A stretch of 30,733 nucleotides of DNA from assembly GCA_034433615.1 (NCBI GenBank), contig DAOUAJ010000399.1, forward strand, positions 1-30,733. The letters are read 5' to 3'. Below are positions 24,526-30,733 of this stretch, in pieces. Positions within the stretch are counted from its first letter, which is position 1, and each line of letters begins with the position of its first letter. The stretch comes from DAOUAJ01 sp034433615 (lineage in GTDB: Bacteria > Chloroflexota > Anaerolineae > DUEN01). The notes beneath the pieces are model-generated. The model was not told the DNA's origin, made no database searches, and was given only the letters and a program-made list of their open reading frames with translations. Both the position numbers and the translations under genes were made by a program.

Positions 24526-24824
24526 AGGACGAGAGGATTAAGGTGCCAGATGCTTTTCAGGAGGATATCCGCCGCGCTGTAGAAATCCTCAAATCGGCAG
24601 GATGTACAGACATCTTTCTCTTTGGTTCTCTTACTAAAGAGCGGGCCGGTGCCGATTCTGACCTGGATCTGGCGATCCGTGGATGTCCTCCAGGCAACTT
24701 TTTTCATTTACTAGGCCAGCTTATGTTTGAGCTAGATCATCCGGTTGACCTTGTTGACCTGGATAGCGCAGATCCCTTCGCTCGCTATCTGGAAGAGAAA
24801 GGAAATCTTATCCGGATTGACTGA
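24522..24824 (+). CDS. mntA: MntA-type minimal nucleotidyltransferase antitoxin
   Basis: A 100-residue MNT-fold protein. The motif G35-S36, ten residues, D47-L-D49 is an exact GSX10DXD, the signature of MntA. MntA neutralises the HEPN toxin HepT by adding AMP to a tyrosine (type VII toxin-antitoxin). ATG 24522 has GGAGG four bases upstream and overlaps the previous stop (ATGA); an in-frame ATG at 24498 lies inside the previous gene. The next gene is the expected HEPN partner, which strongly supports the call. GC content is lower than in flanking housekeeping genes, suggesting acquisition. Confidence 0.85.
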   Translation: MKDERIKVPDAFQEDIRRAVEILKSAGCTDIFLFGSLTKERAGADSDLDLAIRGCPPGNFFHLLGQLMFELDHPVDLVDLDSADPFARYLEEKGNLIRID

Positions 24825-25272
24825 CGAACTTGCCTCTCAGATTCAATTCGAGATAGAACAGATTGACCGGCTATTCAGTTCCTATGCCGATCTTTTGGCA
24901 CGCTGCTTGGAGCCTCCTGTGCCCAGCTTGATCGAACTCACCGCTATGGCCTCTGTGTTGCACTCTTTTTATAATGGCCTGGAGAACGCTTTTTTGTCTA
25001 TCGCCAAGGAGCTGGACGACAGTGTACCTCGAGGCCCCCGCTGGCACCGAGATCTCTTAGCGCAAATGGCTCAAGCGACGCCAAAGAGAAAGCCGGTCAT
25101 CTCGACAACAACAAGGCAGAGATTGACCGATTACTTGGGGTTCAGACATTTTTATCGGCATGCATATGCCTTCTTTGTGGACTGGAACGAGTTAGAGAAG
25201 CTAGTAATCCCTTTGCAGGCAGTTTGGGCACAGACGAAGAGCGAGTTTCAGTCCTTTCTGGACACCTTGTGA
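24817..25272 (+). CDS. hepT: HepT-like HEPN toxin
   Basis: A helical HEPN protein of about 151 residues with the exact RX4HXY motif R110-H-F-Y-R-H115-A-Y117. Arg and His form the RNase site, and the Tyr is the AMP acceptor in studied HepT-MntA pairs. It is somewhat longer than usual HepT proteins. The start is uncertain: TTG 24817 overlaps mntA by eight bases, and no ATG lies nearby in frame except far inside mntA (24745 is also non-ATG). The tight overlap and motif pairing make a type VII toxin-antitoxin module the best call. Its AT-richer codon use differs from glyQS downstream. Confidence 0.82.
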   Translation: MTDELASQIQFEIEQIDRLFSSYADLLARCLEPPVPSLIELTAMASVLHSFYNGLENAFLSIAKELDDSVPRGPRWHRDLLAQMAQATPKRKPVISTTTRQRLTDYLGFRHFYRHAYAFFVDWNELEKLVIPLQAVWAQTKSEFQSFLDTL

Positions 25273-25321
25273 ATCTCCCATGAGATCAGCGTACCGTGCG
25301 CATTTAGGAGTTGTTATCTGC

Positions 25322-28300
25322 ATGACTGCTAAGTCCCCTTCCTTTCAAGAGATCATCATGCGTCTGGAGCAATTCTGGGCCGCCTACGGCTGCGTCATCT
25401 GGCAGCCATACAGCGAAAAAGTGGGCGCGGGGACGATGAACCCTGCCACCGTGCTGCGCGTCCTGGGGCCTGAGCCGTGGAACGTGGCCTACGTCGAGCC
25501 ATCGTACCGGCCGGACGACGGCCGCTTCGCCGAGAATCCCAACCGCATGCAGATGCACACCCAATACCAGGTCATCCTGAAGCCGGAACCTGGCAACCCG
25601 CAGGAGCTGTACCTGGAGAGCCTGGAAGCGATGGGTGTGGACTGCAACCAGCACGACATCCGCTTCGTCGAGGACAATTGGGCCTCGCCTGCGCTGGGGG
25701 CCTGGGGTCTGGGGTGGGAGGTATGGCTGGACGGGCTGGAGATCACCCAGTACACCTACTTCCAGCAAGCCGGCGGCATCCCGCTGGACCCGGTGGCGGT
25801 GGAACTCACCTACGGGCTGGAGCGCATCGCCATGTTCCTGCAGGGGGTGCGCGAGGTGTGGGCACTGGACTGGGACGGCAAGCTGAGCTACGGTGACATC
25901 CTGCGCCAGCAGGAGATCGAGCATTGCCAGTACGCCTTTAACGTGGCAGACGTCGAGCGACTGAAGCAAATGTTCAACCTGTTCGAGGCGGAAGCCCAGA
26001 ACGCGCTGCGACACAAGCTGGTGGTGCCGGCCCACGACTACGTGCTGCGTTGCTCGCACACTTTTAACGTGCTCGATACGCGCGGGGCCATCGGCGTCAC
26101 GGAGCGGGCGGGCTACTTTGCGCGCATGCGAGACATGGCGCGCCAGGTGGCCCAGGCGTACCTGGAGCAGCGGCAGCGGTTGGAATATCCCCTTCTGGAC
26201 GCGGAGACGGGGAGACGCGGAGACGCGGGGAGGCGGGGATTTGAAAGTGTCACCGGGTCACCCCCTCTCCGCGTCTCCCCGTCACAGACTGCGGATCTTT
26301 TGCTGGAGCTCGGCTCTGAGGAGCTGCCGGTGGGGGACATCGCTGCAGCGATGGAGCAGTTGCCAGTACTGGCGCGGCAATTGCTTGAGGAGGCCCGCCT
26401 GGCCTACGATGAGATCGTCGTGACGGCCACGCCGCGGCGACAGGTTTTGTATGTCAAGGGACTGGCCGGCCGCCAGGCAGACGCTGAGCAAGTGGTTAAG
26501 GGGCCGCCCGCCAACGTCGCCTACGACGATCAGGGCAGACCCACGCGAGCGGCTGAGGGGTTCGCTCGCCGCCAGGGGGTTCCGGTTGAGAGTTTGCAGC
26601 GCCGCCAGGCGGACGGTGGCGAGTACGTCTTCGCCGTCAAGGTGGAGCCGGGGCAGCCGACGATGAACGTGCTCCCGGAACTGCTGCCGCGCCTGATTGC
26701 CGGGCTGCATTTTGAGAAGACCATGCGCTGGGATTCCGATGGGATCGCGTACCCGCGACCGCTGCGTTGGATCGTTGCCCTCTTCGGCGATCAAGTCATC
26801 CCTTTCCACTACGCCAAGGTGGCCGGTGGCCACACGAGCCGTGGTCTGCGCCTCCACCGTTCGCCAGCCTTGACCATCCCTCGCGCCGAAGAGTACTGGC
26901 AGGTGATGGCAGAGGCGGGTGTGATCGTGGACCGCGCCGCCCGTCGCCAGCAGATAGCAACGCAGATCGCTGAGCTGGCGGCTAGCGTGGGCGGCGTCGT
27001 CCCGGACGACCCGGCGCTCCTGGACGAAGTGACCGACCTGGTGGAGGCGCCGGCCGCGCTATTGGGACAGTTCGAGCGAGAGTACCTCGATCTGCCGCCC
27101 GAAGTGCTGATGAGCGTCATGAAGAAGCATCAGCGGTATTTCCCTGTGGTAAGGAAAGACGCGGAGACGCGGAGACACGGAGACGCGGGGAGTGATCTCT
27201 CCGCGTCCCTGCGTCCCTGCGTCCCTGCGTCCCTTCTGCCCTATTTCATTGTGGTGGCGAATGGGCAACCGGCTAACCCGGATCTGGTGCGCCAGGGCTA
27301 CGAGGACGTCCTGCGGGCGCGCTACGCCGATGCGGCTTATTTCTGGCGTCACGACCGAGAGCGACCATTGGAGAGCTACCGGCCGCGGCTGGGTACGCTC
27401 ACCTTTCAGGAGCAATTGGGCTCCGTGCTGGACCAATCGGACCGGCTGGTCCGATTGGTAGGGCGGCTGGCACCGCAGTTAGGAGTAGACCCGGCGTTGC
27501 AGACGTTAGCAGAGCGGGCGGCCTATCTGTGCAAGGCTGATCTGGTCACCGGCATGGTGGTGGACATGACCAGCCTGCAGGGGGTCATGGGACGCTATTA
27601 CGCCCTGGCCAGCGGCGAGCCAGAGGCGGTGGCGGTGGCGATTGAGGAGCACTATCTCCCTCGTTTCGCAGGGGACCGCCTGCCGGAGACCCCCATCGGC
27701 GCGTTGCTGGCCGTGGCGGATCGGCTGGATACCCTGGCGGGGCTGTTCGCGGTCGGGCTGGCGCCCACCGGGTCGGCAGACCCGTTCGGGCTGCGCCGGG
27801 CGGCACTGGGGCTGATCCAGATCCTGATCGGGCGAGAGCAGCCATTCTCCGTGCGCGAGGGGCTGCGCATGGCTGCCGAGTCGTTGCCAGTAGAGGCATC
27901 GGACGAACGCATCAAGGAAGCGGCTGCATTTATCGAGGGACGCTTGCGAGCCTGGCTGCTGGAAGAGGGGTATCGTTTCGATGTGGTAGACGCAGTGCTG
28001 GCGGCTCGCGGCGATGATCCGCTGCGGGCTTACCGCACGGTGCAGGACCTGGCGCGGCAGGTCGAGGCACCCGACTGGGCCGAGGTGCTTGTCGCCTACG
28101 CCCGGTGCAAGCGGATCGTGCGAGACTTGAAAGAGCGTTATCCGTTGCGGTCAGATCGGTTAAACGAGCCCAGTGCGCAGAGGTTATATCAGGCGTACCT
28201 GGCCATGCGGGATCGCGTGACGCCTGCCGGCGACGCGGCCAATCTGGTAGCGGTGCTGCGGGCCCTGAAGGATCCCATCAACGCTTTCTTCACAGACATC

Positions 28301-28411
28301 CTGGTGATGGCGGAGGATCTGGACTTGCGAGCCGCCCGGCTGGGGTTGGTGCAGCATGTAGCTGCGCTGCCGGACGGCATCGCTGATCTCAGCCGATTGC
28401 AGGGCTTCTAA
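25322..28411 (+). CDS. glyQS: Glycyl-tRNA synthetase, fused alpha and beta subunits
   Basis: A protein of about 1029 residues that charges tRNA-Gly. Residues about 1-290 are the alpha subunit (F-Q-E-I-I near the start, W-A-A-Y-G-C, M-N-P-A-T-V-L-R, Q-M-H-T-Q-Y-Q-V-I-L-K-P). From about 322 begins the beta subunit with L-L-L-E-L-G-S-E-E-L-P, later K-H-Q-R-Y-F-P-V, an HD-type region (C-K-A-D-L-V-T-G-M-V-V-D-M) and a C-terminal anticodon-binding domain (F-F-T-D-I-L-V-M). Most bacteria encode two separate genes; fusion is known in Chlamydia and plant organelles. Two palindromic elements are translated in frame: about 30 residues at the alpha-beta junction and about 26 within beta. ATG 25322 is preferred; AGGAG is 11 bases upstream. 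The 3' end overlaps the convergent gene by 23 bases. Confidence 0.93.
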   Translation: MTAKSPSFQEIIMRLEQFWAAYGCVIWQPYSEKVGAGTMNPATVLRVLGPEPWNVAYVEPSYRPDDGRFAENPNRMQMHTQYQVILKPEPGNPQELYLESLEAMGVDCNQHDIRFVEDNWASPALGAWGLGWEVWLDGLEITQYTYFQQAGGIPLDPVAVELTYGLERIAMFLQGVREVWALDWDGKLSYGDILRQQEIEHCQYAFNVADVERLKQMFNLFEAEAQNALRHKLVVPAHDYVLRCSHTFNVLDTRGAIGVTERAGYFARMRDMARQVAQAYLEQRQRLEYPLLDAETGRRGDAGRRGFESVTGSPPLRVSPSQTADLLLELGSEELPVGDIAAAMEQLPVLARQLLEEARLAYDEIVVTATPRRQVLYVKGLAGRQADAEQVVKGPPANVAYDDQGRPTRAAEGFARRQGVPVESLQRRQADGGEYVFAVKVEPGQPTMNVLPELLPRLIAGLHFEKTMRWDSDGIAYPRPLRWIVALFGDQVIPFHYAKVAGGHTSRGLRLHRSPALTIPRAEEYWQVMAEAGVIVDRAARRQQIATQIAELAASVGGVVPDDPALLDEVTDLVEAPAALLGQFEREYLDLPPEVLMSVMKKHQRYFPVVRKDAETRRHGDAGSDLSASLRPCVPASLLPYFIVVANGQPANPDLVRQGYEDVLRARYADAAYFWRHDRERPLESYRPRLGTLTFQEQLGSVLDQSDRLVRLVGRLAPQLGVDPALQTLAERAAYLCKADLVTGMVVDMTSLQGVMGRYYALASGEPEAVAVAIEEHYLPRFAGDRLPETPIGALLAVADRLDTLAGLFAVGLAPTGSADPFGLRRAALGLIQILIGREQPFSVREGLRMAAESLPVEASDERIKEAAAFIEGRLRAWLLEEGYRFDVVDAVLAARGDDPLRAYRTVQDLARQVEAPDWAEVLVAYARCKRIVRDLKERYPLRSDRLNEPSAQRLYQAYLAMRDRVTPAGDAANLVAVLRALKDPINAFFTDILVMAEDLDLRAARLGLVQHVAALPDGIADLSRLQGF
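26198..26285. repeat. In-frame palindromic element at the glyQ-glyS junction
   Basis: The left arm contains GACGGGGAGACGCGGAGA (26206-26223), perfectly complementary over 18 bases to 26266-26283. The arms are built of GACGCGGA-like units. The insert keeps the frame and encodes an Arg/Gly-rich peptide (D-A-E-T-G-R-R-G-D-A-G-R-R-G) between the subunit domains. Confidence 0.85.
27158..27236. repeat. In-frame palindromic element inside the glyS part
   Basis: The left arm has tandem 8-base units GACGCGGA, GACGCGGA, GACACGGA, GACGCGGG; the right arm has complementary units CCGCGTCC then CTGCGTCC three times. It encodes K-D-A-E-T-R-R-H-G-D-A-G and following residues between K-H-Q-R-Y-F-P-V and P-Y-F-I-V-V-A-N-G, a spot where E. 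coli GlyS has only a short loop. Confidence 0.85.
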
Positions 28412-30733
28412 CATATGCCATGATCACGCCCAGGGTGATCATCATCAGGAAAGCCAGGTGCGGCAGGAAGAAAGCGGCATCCACCAGTCCATGCGCCCAA
28501 CCTGCTACCAGGCCGGCAGCCAACCCCACCAGCACAGGGGATGGTTCCAGCCGCATCGCTTGTCGCCAGGCTCTTACCCCTGTCCACCCCAGAGCCAACA
28601 TGGCCAGTAAGCCCAGGACACCCATCCACGTCCCGATTTCCAGGACGAAGTTGTGCGGGTGATAGAGCAGCGGCTCCCGCCAGGCACTCAGCGCCATGTA
28701 GCGTGGGTAGGCCCACTGAAAGCCGTCCAATCCCACACCCAGCCAGGGGTGATCACGCCACATGGCCCACGCTGCCTGCCACACTTCGGGTCGCAGCGCA
28801 GTGCCTCCCCCGCGGCTGAACAGGATCAGCCCGATCCCCACAGCCGCGATCGCAAACCAGGGCCATAGCCGCCATCGCCGGTGAAGAACGGCCAGTGTTA
28901 GCAACCCGGCTGGCACCCCCAGCAACCACGCGCCGCGCGAGAAGGTCAGTGCCAGAGCCAGGAGCATCAGGCTCGTAGCGGCTACCATCAGCCACCGCCG
29001 GCGACCACGCGTGGCCAGCACCAGGCTGGCTGCCAGCGGCCAAATACGCACCAGCAGGAGGGCAGCCTCGTTGGGCGAGTAGTAGACCGAGCGCAGCCGG
29101 GAGACCCCGTCAGCCGTCACCACTGTCCCGTTGACGTAGCCCGCCAGCCCGATCAGGCTGACTACGACCCCGGCGGTGATGAGTCCGCCCACCGTCCAGT
29201 GCGCGACTTGACGATTCACAGGCAATAGCCGCCATAGCAGGTACAGTCCGACCGGTGCCAGGATCGTTCGGCGTAGTGCCAGCCAGGCCGTGCCGTGATC
29301 CGGCGCAGCCCAGGCAGCAGCCAGCCCGACCAGCGTGAAGGCCAGGACAGCACCGTCCAGTGTACACAGCAGGGATGAGGCACTAAGGAGATGAGGCACC
29401 GAGAGCTCCTTTGATTCCTCGTTGCCCCTGGCCTGTCGGCCAGGACAGGCTCGTCGCCTTACCTCCATGCTGGCCCTGAGACGCCATCGCCGATGCCGGT
29501 ACAGGATCGCCCAGAACAGGGTGGCCGCGACCAGGGCTTCGGGATAGGACAGCCATTCTGTGCCCACTGGCTTCTGAGTGTAATAGAAGGGCACGGCCAG
29601 AGCGATGCTCGTCAGCCCTGGCCCCGGCGCGCGGGCGATCAACCACCCGGCTGCCAGCAATGGCACCGCCGCCCAGGGCCACGGTAACCCCACGTAGGCC
29701 AGGATGAAGAATCCCAGCACGGCGACCTGCAAGATTGCCGATGCCTTCTCATGGCGCTCGGCCAGACGCGCCCATCTGTTCCACGCCCAGACCCACTTGA
29801 GCCCCACCCCGGCGATAACCGCGGCCAGAATTCCTACGACCCCCCAGCGCCTTGCTGACGGGGACGGTTCCTGGGCTACGGCGAACCCGCTCAGCGCCCA
29901 CTGCCCCCAGCCACCCTCGGCCTTCAGCCGCGCCCGGTGCTCACCGGAGGGCAGATGGCGCGCCACTGTCACCCATTCGGCACGAGCCAGCGGATCGTAC
30001 AGGATCAGGTACGAACGCCCGGCAGCATCACGCGGTAGAGCATTAGCCGGCCCACCATCAATCTCTACCCAAAGTAACGCCCAGTAGTTGCCACGCTGCA
30101 CACGCAGGTCGAGTCGCGTGCCCCAAAATGGGATGGTCAGCTCATCGCCTGTTCGTCCTCCATCGGCCGCGCCTGCTGCGCGCCGCCACTGCCCCTCCCA
30201 ATGCAGAGCCGGGTGATCCATGTCATAACGACCAGGCCAGGCCACAGCCGGCGACCTGGCGGCGGCAGACAACGCCTCCAGAGTGGGCCTGGGTGCGTTG
30301 TCTTGACCTACCAGCGCGAATCCCCACAATGGATCATCTGGTGGCGCGGCTGGCTGCCACGTGGCCCACAACAGCGCGCCCAGCCACGGCCACTCTGTTC
30401 GCGCTCGCTGCACCGCCGCCTCGGCCCAGGCAGCCTGCTGCGCGGGCGACACTGACCCCCAGATCGAACGCTCACCACGACAGTTCCTCACATGCGGGGT
30501 TGGAGATTCCTCGCTCACAGACTCGCTCGGAATGACGTAGGCGGAGCTATTTTCAAAGCAGAACACCGCGTGCCACCCAAAGCGCACGCCCCAGATCGGC
30601 TTATCGGCATCGCCGGCACGCACCATCTCCGCCCGCAGCAGGGCCACCCGGGCGAAGTCTAACCGCTCAGGCGCCGGCTGCCGATCCGGTGGGTCCTCAA
30701 AGCCGAACGGTTGAGCCGCGAGCACGTCAAACC
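28389..30733 (-). CDS. Glycoside-hydrolase-like / O-antigen ligase (Wzy_C) fusion, 5' truncated
   Basis: The frame is open to the right edge, so the N-terminus lies outside; GTG at 30725 is just an internal codon. The first 155 or so visible residues look like the end of a TIM-barrel glycoside hydrolase (V-L-A-A-Q-P-F-G-F, I-W-G-V-R-F-G-W-H, L-G-A-L-L-W-A-T-W-Q-P, P-R-P-T-L-E-A-L). A beta-rich segment of about 130 residues follows, then about ten membrane helices. These include O-antigen-ligase motifs L-T-F-S-R-G-A-W, H-P-W-L-G-V-G-L-D-G-F and Y-H-P-H-N. It probably joins a glycan-acting domain outside the cell to a membrane glycan polymerase or ligase. Two repeat-derived peptides are inserted (30506-30533 and 29397-29460). 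Confidence 0.82.
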   Translation of the reverse strand, partial: FDVLAAQPFGFEDPPDRQPAPERLDFARVALLRAEMVRAGDADKPIWGVRFGWHAVFCFENSSAYVIPSESVSEESPTPHVRNCRGERSIWGSVSPAQQAAWAEAAVQRARTEWPWLGALLWATWQPAAPPDDPLWGFALVGQDNAPRPTLEALSAAARSPAVAWPGRYDMDHPALHWEGQWRRAAGAADGGRTGDELTIPFWGTRLDLRVQRGNYWALLWVEIDGGPANALPRDAAGRSYLILYDPLARAEWVTVARHLPSGEHRARLKAEGGWGQWALSGFAVAQEPSPSARRWGVVGILAAVIAGVGLKWVWAWNRWARLAERHEKASAILQVAVLGFFILAYVGLPWPWAAVPLLAAGWLIARAPGPGLTSIALAVPFYYTQKPVGTEWLSYPEALVAATLFWAILYRHRRWRLRASMEVRRRACPGRQARGNEESKELSVPHLLSASSLLCTLDGAVLAFTLVGLAAAWAAPDHGTAWLALRRTILAPVGLYLLWRLLPVNRQVAHWTVGGLITAGVVVSLIGLAGYVNGTVVTADGVSRLRSVYYSPNEAALLLVRIWPLAASLVLATRGRRRWLMVAATSLMLLALALTFSRGAWLLGVPAGLLTLAVLHRRWRLWPWFAIAAVGIGLILFSRGGGTALRPEVWQAAWAMWRDHPWLGVGLDGFQWAYPRYMALSAWREPLLYHPHNFVLEIGTWMGVLGLLAMLALGWTGVRAWRQAMRLEPSPVLVGLAAGLVAGWAHGLVDAAFFLPHLAFLMMITLGVIMAYVRSPAIG
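29397..29460. repeat. Palindrome-containing insert in the O-antigen-ligase gene
   Basis: Contains CTGGCCTGTCGGCCAG (perfect 6-bp CTGGCC/GGCCAG stem) next to GATTCCTCGTTG and a second ACAGGC copy. It encodes a charged loop (R-R-R-A-C-P-G-R-Q-A-R-G-N-E-E-S) between membrane helices. Confidence 0.6.
30506..30533. repeat. ATTCC...GGAAT dispersed element in the hydrolase-like domain
   Basis: ATTCC and GGAAT ends flank two direct copies of TCGCTC. On the coding (minus) strand it reads as V-I-P-S-E-S-V-S-E-E-S-P, a peptide typical of translated copies of GTCATTCCGAGCG-type repeats. Confidence 0.65.

Noticed and set aside
26198..27236. CRISPR-like or minisatellite array in glyQS
   Set aside because: Units are 8 bases without spacers, arranged as inverted arms; they are palindromic inserts, not a CRISPR array.

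Overview
The window is a roughly 60% GC bacterial chromosome segment that looks like Chloroflexota; the class cannot be fixed by eye. Pointers are the 16S and 23S sequence style, a secreted protein with the Y-L-P-L-V motif common in Chloroflexota exported proteins, a fused alpha-beta glycyl-tRNA synthetase, and short dispersed palindromes that sit in frame inside genes. The 16S ends in an anti-Shine-Dalgarno, and most genes have a matching SD. Two genes instead seem to be leaderless.

Layout. 1-6344 (+): a truncated DUF5666 repeat protein, a secreted YLPLV protein, a four-haem NapC/NirT-type cytochrome, then a tight block of OmpR-type response regulator, histidine kinase, NRAMP manganese transporter and tandem UspA protein. 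6353-8517: divergent menC-like (-) and ribokinase (+) genes, each with a readable promoter. 8518-9064: a broken, unrecognised gene. 9065-10394 (-): thioredoxin and a fumarylacetoacetate-hydrolase-family enzyme. 10395-18800 (+): one rRNA operon (four tandem promoters, leader terminator, boxA, 16S, tRNA-Ile, spacer terminator, 23S, 5S, terminator). 18810-28411 (+): glmU, CNNM/CorC-like protein, cytidine deaminase, MazG-like, recO, a second MazG-like, an exported protein of unknown function, a MntA/HepT toxin-antitoxin pair and fused glyQS. 28389-30733 (-): a glycoside-hydrolase-like/O-antigen-ligase fusion that runs off the right edge.

The most unusual feature is the 23S gene. It is about 5.5 kb long because five group I introns interrupt domains IV and V, after E. 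coli positions U1911, U1943, U1951, U2511 and U2593. At each site the 5' exon ends in U, the intron ends in G, the joined exons restore the conserved rRNA, and a P1 helix with a U.G wobble can be drawn. Introns 2 and 3 are separated by an exon of only 8 nt. Introns 4 and 5 carry LAGLIDADG endonucleases. The one in intron 5 is a clear I-CreI relative and occupies the same L2593 site as I-CreI in the Chlamydomonas chloroplast. In intron 3 the slot that holds the endonuclease gene in introns 4 and 5 is filled by a dispersed palindromic repeat.

Other points of interest are palindromic insertions translated as extra peptides in glyQS and the O-antigen-ligase gene, intrinsic terminators inside the rRNA transcription unit, and the HepT/MntA module placed just upstream of glycyl-tRNA synthetase. 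All family assignments are from reading the sequence; no database search was run.
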